Made by a program: the position numbers and the translations under genes
Assembly: GCA_902462295.1 (NCBI GenBank)
Contig: CABQAZ010000004.1
Span: 1 to 64,000, forward strand
From: an uncultured Clostridium sp.
GTDB lineage: Bacteria > Bacillota > Clostridia > TANB77 > CAG-508
Length of the DNA: 64,000 bases
Direction: 5' to 3'
Part shown: in pieces, positions 45,015 to 53,734 of the stretch
Numbering within the stretch: the first letter of the stretch is position 1
Layout: each line of letters opens with the position of its first letter
The notes under the pieces: model-generated
Seen by the model: the letters and a program-made list of their open reading frames with translations, nothing else
Database searches by the model: none
Told to the model about the DNA's origin: nothing

Positions 45015-47210
45015 TTATTTTTTTCTTTTAACTTCATACACACTATCAACTTTTCTAAGTTCACGTATAACTTTATTTAAACCATCTAAACTATCAACTT
45101 CTAATGTTACTTCTGTAACTGCTATTCTCTCTTTTGTAGCTCTTGCATTTACACCTAAAAGTTTTGCCTTAGAGTCATTTATTTTTTGCACAATATCTGC
45201 TAAAAGTCCATTTCTATCATTTGCAAATACTTCTATCTCTACTGTATATGTTACTTTTTCTTGGTCATACCATTGCACATCAATTATTCTATTTTCTTCT
45301 TTTAATAAATCATTTACATTTACACAATCTTTTCTATGTACTGATACTCCTCTTCCTTTTGTTATATATCCTATTATCTCATCTCCTGGAAGTGGGTTAC
45401 AACATTTTGAAAGTTTTACTAAACAATTATCTATTCCTTTTACAACAATTCCAGAATTTGATGGTTTTGGAGTTTTACGTTTGGCAGTTGATAATTCCTC
45501 AATTTTTTGTTCAATAGGTTCTTCTTTATGTTCTTTTCTGTATTCAATTAACATTCTTGCGATTATCTTTGTGGCTGTTATTGCTCCAAATCCCACAGCA
45601 GCATACATTTCTTCCAAGTTTTTGTATTTATATCTATCAAGCATTGGATTTATATATTCTATTTTGAACAAATCATCATGTGATATTCCAATCCTTTTTA
45701 ATTCTTTTTCTATTGAATCTTTTCCTTTTTCAATATTCTCTTCTTTTTTCTCTTTTTTAAACCATGACATTATCTTGTTTTTTGCAGATGAACTTTTTAC
45801 AAATTTAAGCCAATCCATACTTGGGCCTTTTGAGTTTTCTGATGTTATTATTTCAACAATGTCTCCATTTTTTATTGGAGTTATTATTGGAACCATTTTA
45901 CTGTTTAGTTTTGCACCTGTCATGTGATTTCCAATTTCTGCATGAATACTATATGCAAAGTCAATGGGTGTTGCTCCTCTTGGCAATACTTTTATTTCAC
46001 CTTTTGGTGTAAATACATATACTTCATCTTCAAATAATTCCGTTTTTAGTGTTTCTAAAAATTGTTGTGGGTCTTGCATTTCTTGTTGCCATTCAAGAGT
46101 TTCTCTTAACCATGCAAGTTTATCATCTTGAACCTTTATTGTTTGTTGTCCTTTTTTATTTCCATAATTTGCTTCTTTATATGCCCAATGTGCAGCTATA
46201 CCATATTCAGCAATTCTATGCATATCCCAAGTACGAATTTGCACTTCAAAAGGTGTTCCTTTTTCTCCAAGTAATGTTGTATGTATTGATTGATACATAT
46301 TGGTTTTTGGTACTGCTATATAATCTTTAAATCTTCCTGGCATAGGATTGTACATATCATGTACAACTCCTAATGCTGTATAGCAGTCTTTTACTGAATT
46401 TACTATTATTCTTAAGGCAAACAAGTCATATATTTGGTCTAATGTCTTATTATCTCTTTGCATTTTTCTATATATACTGTATAGATGTTTTGCTCTTCCA
46501 GTTACTTCCGCTTCTATATGATGTTTTTTTAGTTGAATTCTTATATCAGACATTATTTTTTCTATAAATTTTAAACGTTCTTCTCTTTTTTGTTCTATTC
46601 CTTTTACTAGTTCTCCATATTCTTCTGGATATAAATATTTAAATCCTAAATCCTCTAATTCCCATTTCATTGCATATAGCCCTAATCTATTTGCAAGTGG
46701 TGCATATAATTGCATCGTTTCTTTTGCTATTGCAATTTGTCTATCTCTTTTTAAGTATTCTAATGTTCTCATATTATGCAATCTATCTGCTAATTTGATG
46801 ATTATTACTCTTATGTCTTTCCCCATTGCCAAAAACATTTTTCTATAATTTTCTACTTGGTTCTCTTCTATTGTTGCATGTTGTATCATTTTTAATTTGG
46901 TAACTCCATCTACCATCTCTGCAATTTCTAGTCCAAATTCTTTTTCTATATCTTCATAACTTACTTCAGTATCTTCTACAACATCATGTAATAGAGCTGC
47001 ACATATTGTATGTTCATCTAATCCTAATTCAGCTATTGTATATGCAACATTTGTTGGATGTATTATATATGGTTCTCCGGATTTTCTTTTTTGCTCTCCA
47101 TGTTTTGTTAATGCATAATTATATGCTCTTTGAATTAACTTAACATCTGGCCATCTTTTATTTTTCTTTACTTTGTCTATCACATCTTTTATTGTATAAT
47201 TTTTCGTCAT
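45015..47210 (-). CDS. rel: Bifunctional (p)ppGpp synthetase/hydrolase
   Basis: A 731-residue long RSH protein of the stringent response. The HD hydrolase domain has His75-Asp76 (LLHDVVED). The synthetase domain includes YQSIHTTL and EVQIRTWDMH. TGS (VYVFTPKGEIKVLP) and a C-terminal ACT domain are also present. It is normal in length for Firmicute Rel. Uncharged tRNA on the ribosome would raise (p)ppGpp. The gene lies between recJ and the metallo-hydrolase gene; the ATG has AAAGGGGG upstream. Confidence 0.96.
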   Translation of the reverse strand: MTKNYTIKDVIDKVKKNKRWPDVKLIQRAYNYALTKHGEQKRKSGEPYIIHPTNVAYTIAELGLDEHTICAALLHDVVEDTEVSYEDIEKEFGLEIAEMVDGVTKLKMIQHATIEENQVENYRKMFLAMGKDIRVIIIKLADRLHNMRTLEYLKRDRQIAIAKETMQLYAPLANRLGLYAMKWELEDLGFKYLYPEEYGELVKGIEQKREERLKFIEKIMSDIRIQLKKHHIEAEVTGRAKHLYSIYRKMQRDNKTLDQIYDLFALRIIVNSVKDCYTALGVVHDMYNPMPGRFKDYIAVPKTNMYQSIHTTLLGEKGTPFEVQIRTWDMHRIAEYGIAAHWAYKEANYGNKKGQQTIKVQDDKLAWLRETLEWQQEMQDPQQFLETLKTELFEDEVYVFTPKGEIKVLPRGATPIDFAYSIHAEIGNHMTGAKLNSKMVPIITPIKNGDIVEIITSENSKGPSMDWLKFVKSSSAKNKIMSWFKKEKKEENIEKGKDSIEKELKRIGISHDDLFKIEYINPMLDRYKYKNLEEMYAAVGFGAITATKIIARMLIEYRKEHKEEPIEQKIEELSTAKRKTPKPSNSGIVVKGIDNCLVKLSKCCNPLPGDEIIGYITKGRGVSVHRKDCVNVNDLLKEENRIIDVQWYDQEKVTYTVEIEVFANDRNGLLADIVQKINDSKAKLLGVNARATKERIAVTEVTLEVDSLDGLNKVIRELRKVDSVYEVKRKK

Positions 47211-47237
47211 AAAAATTCCCCCTTTAATGCTTTTTTC

Positions 47238-48923
47238 CTAAAGTGATTTCATTAAATCCTTAATATTTATTTGTATATTTTCAACTCCATTAAAAGAATT
47301 AATTTCAAGATTTCCTACCACATCTATTCTATCTCCTATTTTATATTCATTTGAATATTCTCCTAAATTAAATCCTATTGCATTAACAATGTTTTTGTTA
47401 TCTTTTAATGTGAGTTTTAAATGTTTCCCCTCTGTAAGTGCTCTAATAGAATCTATTTTTAAATTTCTAACTAAAAATAGTGGCGTTTTATTCTCTTCTC
47501 CAAATGGCTCTAATTCTTTTAAGCTTTCCACCATATCTCTACTAATCTCATCTAAATTTATTTGTGCATCTATTTTTAGAATTGGTACTATTTCTTCTAT
47601 ATTTTTTTCTTTTGCTATCTGTTCTAATTTTTCTTTAAATTCATTAAATTTTTCTTTTTTTACAGTTATTCCAACTGCCATAGAATGTCCACCAAATCTA
47701 TCTATTGATTCTTTACATTCTGTTAAAGTTTCGTATAAGTCAAATCCAGGAATGCTTCGTCCTGACCCTTTTCCATAATCATCTTCTTCACATAATAATA
47801 TACTTGGTTTAAAATACATTTCTGTTATTTTTGATGCAACTATTCCTATTACTCCATGGTGCCAATTCTTTCCCATTAAAACAATCGTATTTTTATTTTC
47901 TAATTTTTTTTCTTCAATTTGTACTATTGCGTCTGAAAATATATTTTTTTCTATTTCTTGTCTTATTTTATTGTATTCATTTAATTTTTGTGTAAGCATG
48001 TTTACTTCATTTATATCTTTTGACAAGAATAGTTTTAATGCTTCTTCTTGATATCCCATTCTACCACATGCATTTATTCGTGGTGCTATTCCAAATGATA
48101 TTGTTATTGAATCTATCTTATTATAACCTGTTGCTTGTAATATGGCTCTTAATCCTAAATTTCTTGTTTGTTCAACTAATTTTAATCCTAATTTTACAAT
48201 TACTCTATTTTCATCTGTAAGTGGTACTATATCTGAAATTGTTCCAATACATACTATGTCCAAATATTTTAAATATTCTTTTTCTTCTAATCCTATTTTT
48301 ATTGATATTGCTTGTATTAGTTTAAATACAACACCTACACCTGCTAAATTTCTACATGGATATGTATTGTCTTTTCTTTTTGCATCTACAATAGCCATTG
48401 CTTCTGGTATCTCATTTCCTGGCTCATGATGATCTGTTATTATTGTTTCTATCCCTAATTCATTTGCATATTTTACTTCTTCTACAGCAGAAATTCCACA
48501 ATCTACTGTTATCATTAATGTATATCCTTGTTTCGATATTTTTTCTACTGCTTCCTTGTTTAATCCATATCCCTCTTCTAATCTGTTTGGTATATATACT
48601 CCTACCTGCAATCCTCTTTCTTCTAAAAAACTTTTTAATACTGTTACACTTGTTATTCCATCAACATCATAGTCTCCATATATTATAGTTTTTTCTTGAT
48701 TTTTTATTGCTTTTTCTATTCTTTCTACTGCAATTTCCATATCTGGCATTCCATATGGGTTGTAAAAATCACTTCTTTTAGGGTTTAAAAATTTGTTTAT
48801 TTGCTCTCCTGTAATTCCTCTATTTGCTATTATTGTAGCTAATAATTTATTTATATTATATTTTTTCTGTAATTCTTCTACTTTCTCATTATCCACTTGA
48901 TATATTTGCCACATTTTGTTCAT
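47238..48923 (-). CDS. recJ: Single-strand DNA exonuclease RecJ
   Basis: A 561-residue 5'-3' single-strand exonuclease of the DHH family. Motifs are GDYDVDGITS (about 82-91), VDCGIS, DHHEPG and GVGVVFKL, followed by the DHHA1 region (GGHSMAVGITV) and an OB-fold C-terminus. It acts in RecFOR recombination and repair with recA, upstream in the cluster. The start is ATG 48923 with AAAGGAAA upstream. Confidence 0.95.
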   Translation of the reverse strand: MNKMWQIYQVDNEKVEELQKKYNINKLLATIIANRGITGEQINKFLNPKRSDFYNPYGMPDMEIAVERIEKAIKNQEKTIIYGDYDVDGITSVTVLKSFLEERGLQVGVYIPNRLEEGYGLNKEAVEKISKQGYTLMITVDCGISAVEEVKYANELGIETIITDHHEPGNEIPEAMAIVDAKRKDNTYPCRNLAGVGVVFKLIQAISIKIGLEEKEYLKYLDIVCIGTISDIVPLTDENRVIVKLGLKLVEQTRNLGLRAILQATGYNKIDSITISFGIAPRINACGRMGYQEEALKLFLSKDINEVNMLTQKLNEYNKIRQEIEKNIFSDAIVQIEEKKLENKNTIVLMGKNWHHGVIGIVASKITEMYFKPSILLCEEDDYGKGSGRSIPGFDLYETLTECKESIDRFGGHSMAVGITVKKEKFNEFKEKLEQIAKEKNIEEIVPILKIDAQINLDEISRDMVESLKELEPFGEENKTPLFLVRNLKIDSIRALTEGKHLKLTLKDNKNIVNAIGFNLGEYSNEYKIGDRIDVVGNLEINSFNGVENIQINIKDLMKSL

Positions 48924-48959
48924 TTTTATTTCCTTTCGTACTTTTAATTTTCTTTATTT

Positions 48960-48988
48960 ATTTTACTATGTTAATTTTAAAATAGCAA
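48960..48988 (-). promoter_or_regulatory. Probable recJ promoter
   Basis: TTGCTA (48983-48988), 17 bp, TAAAAT (48960-48965) on the minus strand, just after the recA terminator. It is weaker than consensus and would serve recJ, rel and the metallo-hydrolase. Confidence 0.5.
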
Positions 48989-49021
48989 GTATTTTTATTC
49001 TAAAAAGAACAAATTATAATA

Positions 49022-49053
49022 AATAAGAACAGACTTTGTGGTCTGTTCTTATT
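49022..49053 (-). terminator. Terminator after recA
   Basis: AATAAGAACAGAC and GTCTGTTCTTATT form a long stem with a 6-nt loop directly after the recA stop at 49057. Confidence 0.9.
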
Positions 49054-49056
49054 TTC

Positions 49057-50103
49057 TTATTCTTCATCTTCCTTATCTTCTGGTAATTCTTCTCCTAAAC
49101 TTTGTTCAAATGCTTTTGCAAAATTATCTCTAACTTTTTTCTCCACTTCTTGTAATAATTCTGGTCTATCTATTAAATATCTTTTTGCATTTTCTCTACC
49201 TTGCCCTATTCTTTCTCCATTATAACTAAACCATGAACCACTTTTTTGAACAATATCTAAGTTTACTGCCATATCAAAAATATTTCCCTCTTTAGATATT
49301 CCTTTACCATATAATACATCAAATTCTGCTTCTCTAAATGGTGGAGCTACTTTATTTTTTATTACTTTTACTCTAACTCTATTTCCCATTACTTGTCCAT
49401 CTTGTTTGATATTTTCTATTTTTCTTATATCCATTCTAACTGAAGCATAAAATTTTAATGCTCTACCTCCTGTTGTTGTTTCTGGGTTTCCAAACATTAT
49501 TCCTATTTTTTCTCTTAATTGATTTATAAATATTAATACTGTTTTTGATTTATTAATTGCTCCAGCAAGTTTACGTAATGCTTGTGACATTAATCTTGCT
49601 TGAAGCCCCATATGTGAGTCTCCCATATCTCCATCAATTTCTGCTTTTGGAACTAATGCTGCAACAGAATCAACTACTATTACATCTAATGCTCCACTTC
49701 TTACTAATGATTCTGTTATTTCTAAAGCTTGTTCTCCTGTATCTGGTTGTGATACTATTAAATTGTCTATATCAACTCCTAATTTTTTAGCATAAACTGG
49801 GTCCAATGCATGTTCTGCATCTATAAATGCTGCTTCTCCTCCCATTTTTTGTGCTTCTGCTATTATATGTAATGCTAATGTTGTTTTTCCTGATGACTCT
49901 GGTCCAAATACTTCTATTATTCTTCCTCTTGGTACTCCACCTATTCCTAATGCTATATCTAAACTTAATGCACCTGTTGGTATTGCTTCTACCTCCATTG
50001 CTTTAAATTCTCCTAATTTCATAACTGAGCCTTTTCCAAATTGTTTTTCTATTTGACTCATAGCTACTTCTAATGCTTTTTTCTTTTCTAAGTTTTCTTC
50101 CAT
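49057..50103 (-). CDS. recA: Recombinase RecA
   Basis: A 348-residue recombinase and LexA coprotease. Walker A is GPESSGKTT (67-75), Walker B follows (DVIVVDSVAALVP, seen in part), and the acidic C-terminal tail is present. Its start has TTAGGAGG upstream. A consensus promoter lies at 50150-50178 and a LexA-type box at 50129-50140, so induction by DNA damage is expected. It ends in a strong terminator. Confidence 0.98.
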   Translation of the reverse strand: MEENLEKKKALEVAMSQIEKQFGKGSVMKLGEFKAMEVEAIPTGALSLDIALGIGGVPRGRIIEVFGPESSGKTTLALHIIAEAQKMGGEAAFIDAEHALDPVYAKKLGVDIDNLIVSQPDTGEQALEITESLVRSGALDVIVVDSVAALVPKAEIDGDMGDSHMGLQARLMSQALRKLAGAINKSKTVLIFINQLREKIGIMFGNPETTTGGRALKFYASVRMDIRKIENIKQDGQVMGNRVRVKVIKNKVAPPFREAEFDVLYGKGISKEGNIFDMAVNLDIVQKSGSWFSYNGERIGQGRENAKRYLIDRPELLQEVEKKVRDNFAKAFEQSLGEELPEDKEDEE

Positions 50104-50128
50104 GTATCTTTCCTCCTAAATTTTATAT

Positions 50129-50140
50129 AAACTTTTGTTC
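50129..50140 (-). promoter_or_regulatory. LexA (SOS) box upstream of recA
   Basis: On the minus strand GAAC-AAAA-GTTT lies 9-20 bp after the -10 of the recA promoter. It fits the clostridial LexA consensus GAAC-4-GTTT (C. difficile type) and would block transcription initiation until LexA is cleaved. Confidence 0.8.
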
Positions 50141-50149
50141 GATATCTAT

Positions 50150-50178
50150 AATATATATCTATTTTTTTCATTTGTCAA
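50150..50178 (-). promoter_or_regulatory. recA promoter
   Basis: TTGACA (50173-50178), 17 bp, TATATT (50150-50155) on the minus strand, directly followed by the LexA-type box. Confidence 0.85.
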
Positions 50179-50213
50179 CATTTTTTTATTATTAATTGTT
50201 TTAATTTTTACTA

Positions 50214-50454
50214 GTTAATGTTTTAGTTAAATTTATTATAAAGAAATCCTTGAAATATAAGCTTTGAATGAAGTAACGAATGTGCATGGAGAAATTTTAG
50301 AAATCCTTATGTAGTTTTATGGTAAGAGTTCACGATAGTGGAAAGGAACCATAAAACAAATTAGAATTTCTTAAATTTCGTAATAAATCGAGGAACGTAA
50401 TGAAAAGCTTATATTCCAAGGAACTCTTATAAAATATCAATCAAAACCATTAAC
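50214..50454 (+). repeat. Palindromic dispersed element, copy C
   Basis: A full copy of the roughly 240-bp palindrome in the 359-bp gap between recA and the peptide-binding protein gene. It begins GTTAATGTTTTAG and ends AAAACCATTAAC. The core stem TTTTATGG/CCATAAAA and the 26-nt loop match copy A except for single bases. The outer arms show a few mismatches. No open frame is present. The right end lies 8 bp from the stop at 50463. Confidence 0.9.
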
Positions 50455-50462
50455 ATATAACT

Positions 50463-52031
50463 TTAATTTTTACTCCAATTATCAATATCAATAAAAATAT
50501 TATACCAATTTGCTACTACATTACCTCTAAGTGACCAACTATTGGCAACAGCATAATAGCTACTATATAATCCAATATAAGGTTTCTGCTCATTAAATAT
50601 TTGACGAATTCTTATATATTTTTCTTTTAGTAGTTCTTCTTTAGAGATATTTTTTACTTCTGCCATTAAATTATTTAATTCATCATTATTAAAATTACAA
50701 GCACTCATATAAGTTTCGATACTTGGATTTCCAGAAATTGTAGTTCCTGTAATTATCGCATCATAATTTTTATTCTGCAAATAAGATTGATATTGAGTAT
50801 CACTTGCTTTTATTATTGTAACACTTATTCCAATATTTCCAAGGTCTGCTTTAATCATTTCAGCAGTATTTACTCTTGCCTGATTTGTTGCCTGTACAAC
50901 TATTTTAAAATTTAATGTTCTGGTATAATAGTTTTCAGTTTTTTGCCATCTATTATATTTATATTCCCATCCATTATCTTCTAAAATTTTTACAGCTAAA
51001 TTAGGATTATATGAATTATCTCCATTCTCTCCTTTTAACCAACTACCATAATCTAGTGAATAATCTGTCACTTTATATTTGTTGTTATATACAGATGCAA
51101 CAATATTATCTCTATTAATTGCATGTGATAATGCATTTCTTACTTCTTGTTTTGAAAGAATTGCATTTTGTGTATTTAATGCTAAATAATCAAATTCTCT
51201 TCCTGCCACTTCTTGTTTATTATATCCCATTGTTCCTATATATTTTTCTATTTCTGTATTGTTTGTTGTAACTATATCTACTTTTCCTAATTTGAATGCA
51301 TTGTATAATTCCCCTAATCCTGCATATTTTCCTATTCTTATTGTTTCTAGTGTTAATTCTTCTCGATTGTAGTTTTCATTTTTGTTTAAAACTATTTTAT
51401 CATCATTTTCAACTATTTTATATTTTCCTGTTCCCACAGGTTTATTATTTTTTTCAGTTGTTGAAAAATCTTGTCCTTCAAAGTATGTTTTACTAACTAT
51501 TGGAAATATTAAATTATATTCAAAAAAGGCTATTTCATGGTCTATTGTTATTTGCAATGTGTCATCATCTATTTTTTCTACTCCAACTATATATTGAACA
51601 TTATTTCCATATATTGACGGTATTTGTTTTAATACATCTATTGTAAATAATACATCTTCAACAGAAAACTGATTTCCATCAGACCATTTTATATCATTTT
51701 TTATTTTTATTAAATATGTAGTAGCACTTGTCTTTGCCCAATCTTTTACTAAACATTTTTGTAATTTATATTCTGAGTCTAATTCAAATAAAGGTTCATA
51801 TATTATTCTTGATATTTCTTGTACTTGTTTATTTTGGCTTAATATTGGATTTATTGTATCAAATGATGCTATACCTAATGTTATCTCTTTTATCATTTCT
51901 TCTTCTGTAGTAGTACTTTGTTTTTGTTCTTCTACATTATTTTGATCACTTTTGTTTAATTCGTAGATTACAGCTATAACTATTACAATTATAAATATTA
52001 TAAATATGTATTTTATAAAATTACCTTTCAA
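50463..52031 (-). CDS. ABC-transporter extracellular substrate-binding protein, family 5
   Basis: A 522-residue extracellular solute-binding protein of the oligopeptide/nickel type. It has an N-terminal hydrophobic anchor (about 7-24) but no lipobox Cys, unlike usual Gram-positive members, so it stays as a signal-anchored protein. Typical features are YEPLFELDSEYKLQ, IKWSDGNQFSVEDVLFT and VRNALSHAINRD. No permease or ATPase genes are adjacent, so it may serve a distant transporter or act as an orphan. The start is TTG 52031 with GAGGTGA upstream. Confidence 0.88.
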   Translation of the reverse strand: MKGNFIKYIFIIFIIVIVIAVIYELNKSDQNNVEEQKQSTTTEEEMIKEITLGIASFDTINPILSQNKQVQEISRIIYEPLFELDSEYKLQKCLVKDWAKTSATTYLIKIKNDIKWSDGNQFSVEDVLFTIDVLKQIPSIYGNNVQYIVGVEKIDDDTLQITIDHEIAFFEYNLIFPIVSKTYFEGQDFSTTEKNNKPVGTGKYKIVENDDKIVLNKNENYNREELTLETIRIGKYAGLGELYNAFKLGKVDIVTTNNTEIEKYIGTMGYNKQEVAGREFDYLALNTQNAILSKQEVRNALSHAINRDNIVASVYNNKYKVTDYSLDYGSWLKGENGDNSYNPNLAVKILEDNGWEYKYNRWQKTENYYTRTLNFKIVVQATNQARVNTAEMIKADLGNIGISVTIIKASDTQYQSYLQNKNYDAIITGTTISGNPSIETYMSACNFNNDELNNLMAEVKNISKEELLKEKYIRIRQIFNEQKPYIGLYSSYYAVANSWSLRGNVVANWYNIFIDIDNWSKN

Positions 52032-52215
52032 AATTTCACCTCATATTTTTACTTTTTAGCAATGTTCCTTGCCTAGTTATAATATATCATTATAGTGATT
52101 TTTTCAAGTCTTTTTGATAATGTTGTTTGATTTTAATTGTTTTCTTCTCATTCAAAAAGAGAGCATAAGTAATGCCCCCTAATTTTATTATTTACATATT
52201 AACTAAAATTGCAAT

Positions 52216-52479
52216 CTATTTTCTTGATTCTACAATCAATTTTATTCCTGTTCTGTCTTCTCCCTCTACTTCTACTTCTGCGAACGCCGGTATGCATACT
52301 AAGTCAACTCCTGCTGGTGCTACAAATCCTCTTGCTATTGCTACTGCCTTTACTGCTTGATTTAGAGCTCCTGCTCCAATTGCTTGCATTTCTGCTTTTT
52401 GTGATTCTTTCACTAACCCAGCAATAGCTCCAGCTACTGAATTTGGATTAGATTTTGATGAAATTTTCAAAACTTCCAT
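52216..52479 (-). CDS. spoVS: Stage V sporulation protein S
   Basis: An 87-residue small DNA-binding-like protein typical of spore formers. Visible motifs are SSKSNPNSVAGAIAGLV, IGAGALNQAVKAVAIARG and LVCIPAFAEVEVEGEDRTGIKL (given in part). The structure is Alba-like in known relatives. In Bacillus, spoVS affects coat assembly and septation. It sits downstream of ymdB, as in many Firmicutes. The start has AGGAGG upstream. Confidence 0.95.
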   Translation of the reverse strand: MEVLKISSKSNPNSVAGAIAGLVKESQKAEMQAIGAGALNQAVKAVAIARGFVAPAGVDLVCIPAFAEVEVEGEDRTGIKLIVESRK

Positions 52480-52643
52480 TTCTTTTCTGCCTCCTATAAT
52501 TTAATTTTTGTTGCAACTTTTACATTTTGTATTTTACAACATATGGAAATTTTTGTCTAGCTTTTTCTGGAAATTTTTTCAAGTTTTCATCGCATACTTC
52601 GACAGTTCTCATGTTTTTTCATCTTATCTATTTTCATATATTT

Positions 52644-53417
52644 TTATTTTACAAATATTCTTTTTATTTCTGTTACTTTATTTGTGTTTTCATCAACTTC
52701 AAATTTTACAGCATTTAGCATACATTCCCCTTCTGCTAATCTGTATTTTTCTGGAAGTGTTGTTTCAAATCTTTTAAATGATACCTGTACATCCATTCCT
52801 ATTACAGAATTTTTTGGACCTGTCATTCCTAAATCTGTTATATATGCTGTTCCATTTGGTAATATTTGTTCATCAGCTGTTTGTACATGTGTATGTGTTC
52901 CAAATAATGCAGTGATTTTTCCATCCAGAAATCTTCCCATTGCTATTTTTTCCGCTGTTGCTTCTGCATGAAAATCAATAAATATCATATCTACTTTTCC
53001 TTGTAATTCTTCTACCATTTCTTTTGCTAATATAAATGGATTTTCTGTCAGTATATTTATGTCTACTCTTCCTATAAAGTTCATTACCGCTATTTTTTTG
53101 TTTTTACATTCATATATTCCTAACCCTTTTCCAACTACTCCTTTAGGATAATTTGCAGGTCTTAATAATTGAGGATTATCTATAAATTTAAATATATCTT
53201 TTTTTCCCCATGTGTGATTCCCCATTGTTATTACATCTGTTCCTGCTTCTATTATATCTTTGAAGTTTCTTTCTGTTAATCCCATTCCTCCTGCTGCATT
53301 TTCACCATTTGTTATTACAAAGTCTATTTCTTCTTGTTTTTTTATTTTTGGTAATACTTCTTTTAATTTTCTTACTCCTGATTCTCCAACAATGTCTCCT
53401 ACTGCTAATACTTTCAA
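52644..53417 (-). CDS. ymdB: YmdB-type metallophosphoesterase
   Basis: A 257-residue calcineurin-like phosphoesterase of the YmdB family (2',3'-cyclic nucleotide phosphodiesterase in Bacillus). Metal motifs are GDIVGESG at the N-terminus, TNGENAAGG, GNHTWG, DFHAEATAEK and GTHTHVQTAD. In Bacillus it affects biofilm and nanotube decisions. It is directly upstream of spoVS on the same strand. It starts at TTG 53417 with AAGGAG upstream. Two minus-strand promoters are predicted in the long upstream gap. Confidence 0.93.
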   Translation of the reverse strand: MKVLAVGDIVGESGVRKLKEVLPKIKKQEEIDFVITNGENAAGGMGLTERNFKDIIEAGTDVITMGNHTWGKKDIFKFIDNPQLLRPANYPKGVVGKGLGIYECKNKKIAVMNFIGRVDINILTENPFILAKEMVEELQGKVDMIFIDFHAEATAEKIAMGRFLDGKITALFGTHTHVQTADEQILPNGTAYITDLGMTGPKNSVIGMDVQVSFKRFETTLPEKYRLAEGECMLNAVKFEVDENTNKVTEIKRIFVK

Positions 53418-53462
53418 TTTTTCTCCTTCTTTCTATTATAACATATATGTTTTTCGTTGTTT

Positions 53463-53491
53463 ATTTTAACATTTTATATTGGGTTAGTCAA
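53463..53491 (-). promoter_or_regulatory. Proximal promoter of ymdB-spoVS
   Basis: TTGACT (53486-53491), 17 bp, TAAAAT (53463-53468) on the minus strand, about 45 bp before the ymdB start. Confidence 0.6.
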
Positions 53492-53618
53492 GTTCTACTA
53501 TATAATAATTTTGATAGAAATTTACTAGTTAATTCTTTTCATTGAATCCTTTTAATAACATTTAGAAATAATTGATATAAAATTGTTTGATTAGTAAATA
53601 TAATATTTAAACATCACT

Positions 53619-53648
53619 ATTATACTATCTCTGATAATATTTTGTCAA
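53619..53648 (-). promoter_or_regulatory. Distal promoter reading toward ymdB
   Basis: TTGACA (53643-53648), 18 bp, TATAAT (53619-53624) on the minus strand, about 200 bp before ymdB. The intervening 190 nt hold no gene longer than a few codons that I could see. Promoters for divergent asd in this 317-bp gap are not clear, and no lysine riboswitch signature was found. Confidence 0.7.
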
Positions 53649-53734
53649 GAAAATATCATAAAAAAAATGGTTCAATTTTTCGTTTAATATTTTATTTTAT
53701 TTTGAATATATATTTATCCAGGAGGTTATTAAAT

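Noticed and set aside
53418..53734. Lysine riboswitch upstream of asd
   Set aside because: No conserved L-box core sequences or terminator were found in the gap; the dapA leader is also too short.
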